From: Phycisphaerae bacterium
Lineage (GTDB): Bacteria > Planctomycetota > Phycisphaerae > UBA1845 > Fen-1342
NCBI GenBank assembly: GCA_020058145.1
Contig: JAGVEP010000447.1
Location: 1 to 14,324 of the forward strand
DNA length: 14,324 bases
Direction of reading: 5' to 3'
Shown here: in pieces, positions 13,550 through 14,324 of the stretch
Numbering within the stretch: the first letter of the stretch is position 1
Layout: each line of letters starts with the position of its first letter
Program-made: the position numbers and the translations under genes
The notes under the pieces: generated by a model
Seen by the model: the letters and a program-made list of their open reading frames with translations, nothing else
Told to the model about the DNA's origin: nothing
The model's database searches: none

Positions 13550-14324
13550 TCACGCCGGCGGCGGCCCGGGCCGCGCCCTCTCCTGCGCGAGCCGCTGATA
13601 CAGTCCTTCCAGCTCCGAGACCATCCGGCGGGAGTCGAACCGCTCGAGGCAGTGTGCCCGCCCGGCAGCGCCGAGGGTGTGGCGCAGCTTCGCGTCTCCC
13701 GCCAGCTCGCAGAGCGCAACGACAAACACGGCCTGGTCATTCAATGCGGCTAACCGCCCGGTTCGACCATCGAGGACAACCTCCGGGGTGCCGTCGATGT
13801 CGAAGGCGACCGCGGGTACCTCGAGCAGCAGGGCTTGCACGACCGCACGCGGCAAACCCTCCCACTGTGAGGTGTGCGCCAGCAGGTCGCAACCGACGAG
13901 CAGTCGCGGAATTTCCGCCGGCGGGACGAGCCCGGTGAGAACGGTACGGTCGCGCAGGCCAAGGCGCGTCAATTCGCGCTCGTACGGCCCGCGCTGCGCG
14001 CCGTCGCCAATCCAGACGAACCGTAGTCGCGGCTCGCGCGCGGCGGCCGTGGCCATGATGGGGATCAACTGCTCGTAACCCTTGTTGCGAAACAGCCGTG
14101 CCACGGTGCCGACCACGACATCGTCGTTCGCGAAGCCCCACGTGCGCCGCGCCGCGCGCCGCGCGTCAGTAGACGGCGTGAATTGGTCAACTTCCATGCC
14201 GGAATAGACTGTGAGCATCTTCTCCCGACCACAGACGCCGGCCGCAACGGACTGCGCGATCATGGCGTCGGCGACGGCCACGATCGCGTGCGAGCGCCGC
14301 GCGGCCAGGCGCTCCAGCCAGGCG
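13550..14324 (-). CDS. GT4 family glycosyltransferase, partial
   Basis: The C-terminal 257 residues of a GT-B fold, family GT4 transferase. The frame is open through the right window edge, so the start lies outside. Visible segments are the linker MLTVYSGMEVDQFTP, the nucleotide-sugar domain opening VVGTVARLFRNKGYEQLI, LRFVWIGDGAQR, a TGLVPPAEIPRLL stretch, and the donor-binding region WEGLPRAVVQALLLEVPAVAF. The usual E-x7-E motif appears as Glu-x7-Gln, which I believe occurs in some GT4 subgroups. It probably acts in surface polysaccharide or glycolipid assembly; donor and acceptor are unknown. It converges on the PH-domain gene with 9 bases between stops, leaving no room for a conventional terminator. 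Confidence 0.9.
   Translation of the reverse strand, partial: AWLERLAARRSHAIVAVADAMIAQSVAAGVCGREKMLTVYSGMEVDQFTPSTDARRAARRTWGFANDDVVVGTVARLFRNKGYEQLIPIMATAAAREPRLRFVWIGDGAQRGPYERELTRLGLRDRTVLTGLVPPAEIPRLLVGCDLLAHTSQWEGLPRAVVQALLLEVPAVAFDIDGTPEVVLDGRTGRLAALNDQAVFVVALCELAGDAKLRHTLGAAGRAHCLERFDSRRMVSELEGLYQRLAQERARPGPPPA

Overview
The window is GC-rich chromosomal DNA (roughly 60-65% G+C by eye) from what looks like a planctomycete or a close relative. The main clue is a protein with an excisionase/MerR-type helix-turn-helix followed by a response-regulator receiver. HDOD signalling proteins and a diverged RND permease carrying the VDDPIVDVEN signature fit the same picture. The assignment is inference from gene style; there is no rRNA to test it. 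I see no transposase, phage gene or CRISPR array.

Region 1 (1-358) holds RNA-gene sequence. A tRNA-Pro(CGG) lies on the minus strand, with a likely promoter and two overlapping perfect inverted repeats at its 5' end. To its left are a decayed tRNA-Val(CAC)-like 3' half and a REP-like edge. Region 2 (359-5401, minus strand) is an export operon: a membrane-fusion adaptor, then an RND permease 3 bases downstream, then a small VOC/glyoxalase-fold protein. The permease contains two in-frame arrays of a degenerate 8-base unit (GGCACGGA/GGCACGAA), both in loops. No outer-membrane factor is present. Region 3 is mnmG (5505-7382), divergent from the adaptor across a 103-base intergenic region.

Region 4 (7451-11210) is a signalling cluster. 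The HTH-receiver protein is followed after 20 bases by a large HDOD + sensor + histidine kinase fusion, and a stand-alone HDOD protein converges on it with only 2 bases between stops. The kinase (His538) and the receiver (Asp129) are a natural candidate phosphotransfer pair that would couple an HDOD sensor to DNA binding. Region 5 (11643-13540) is a plus-strand group of an HD-domain hydrolase, hypoxanthine phosphoribosyltransferase and a two-TM PH-like membrane protein; the last two overlap by 4 bases. Region 6 (13550 to the right edge, minus strand) is the C-terminal part of a GT4 glycosyltransferase that runs off the window.

The features most worth a second look are the octamer arrays inside the RND permease, the hairpins that overlap the 5' end of tRNA-Pro, and the HDOD-kinase/HTH-receiver pair.
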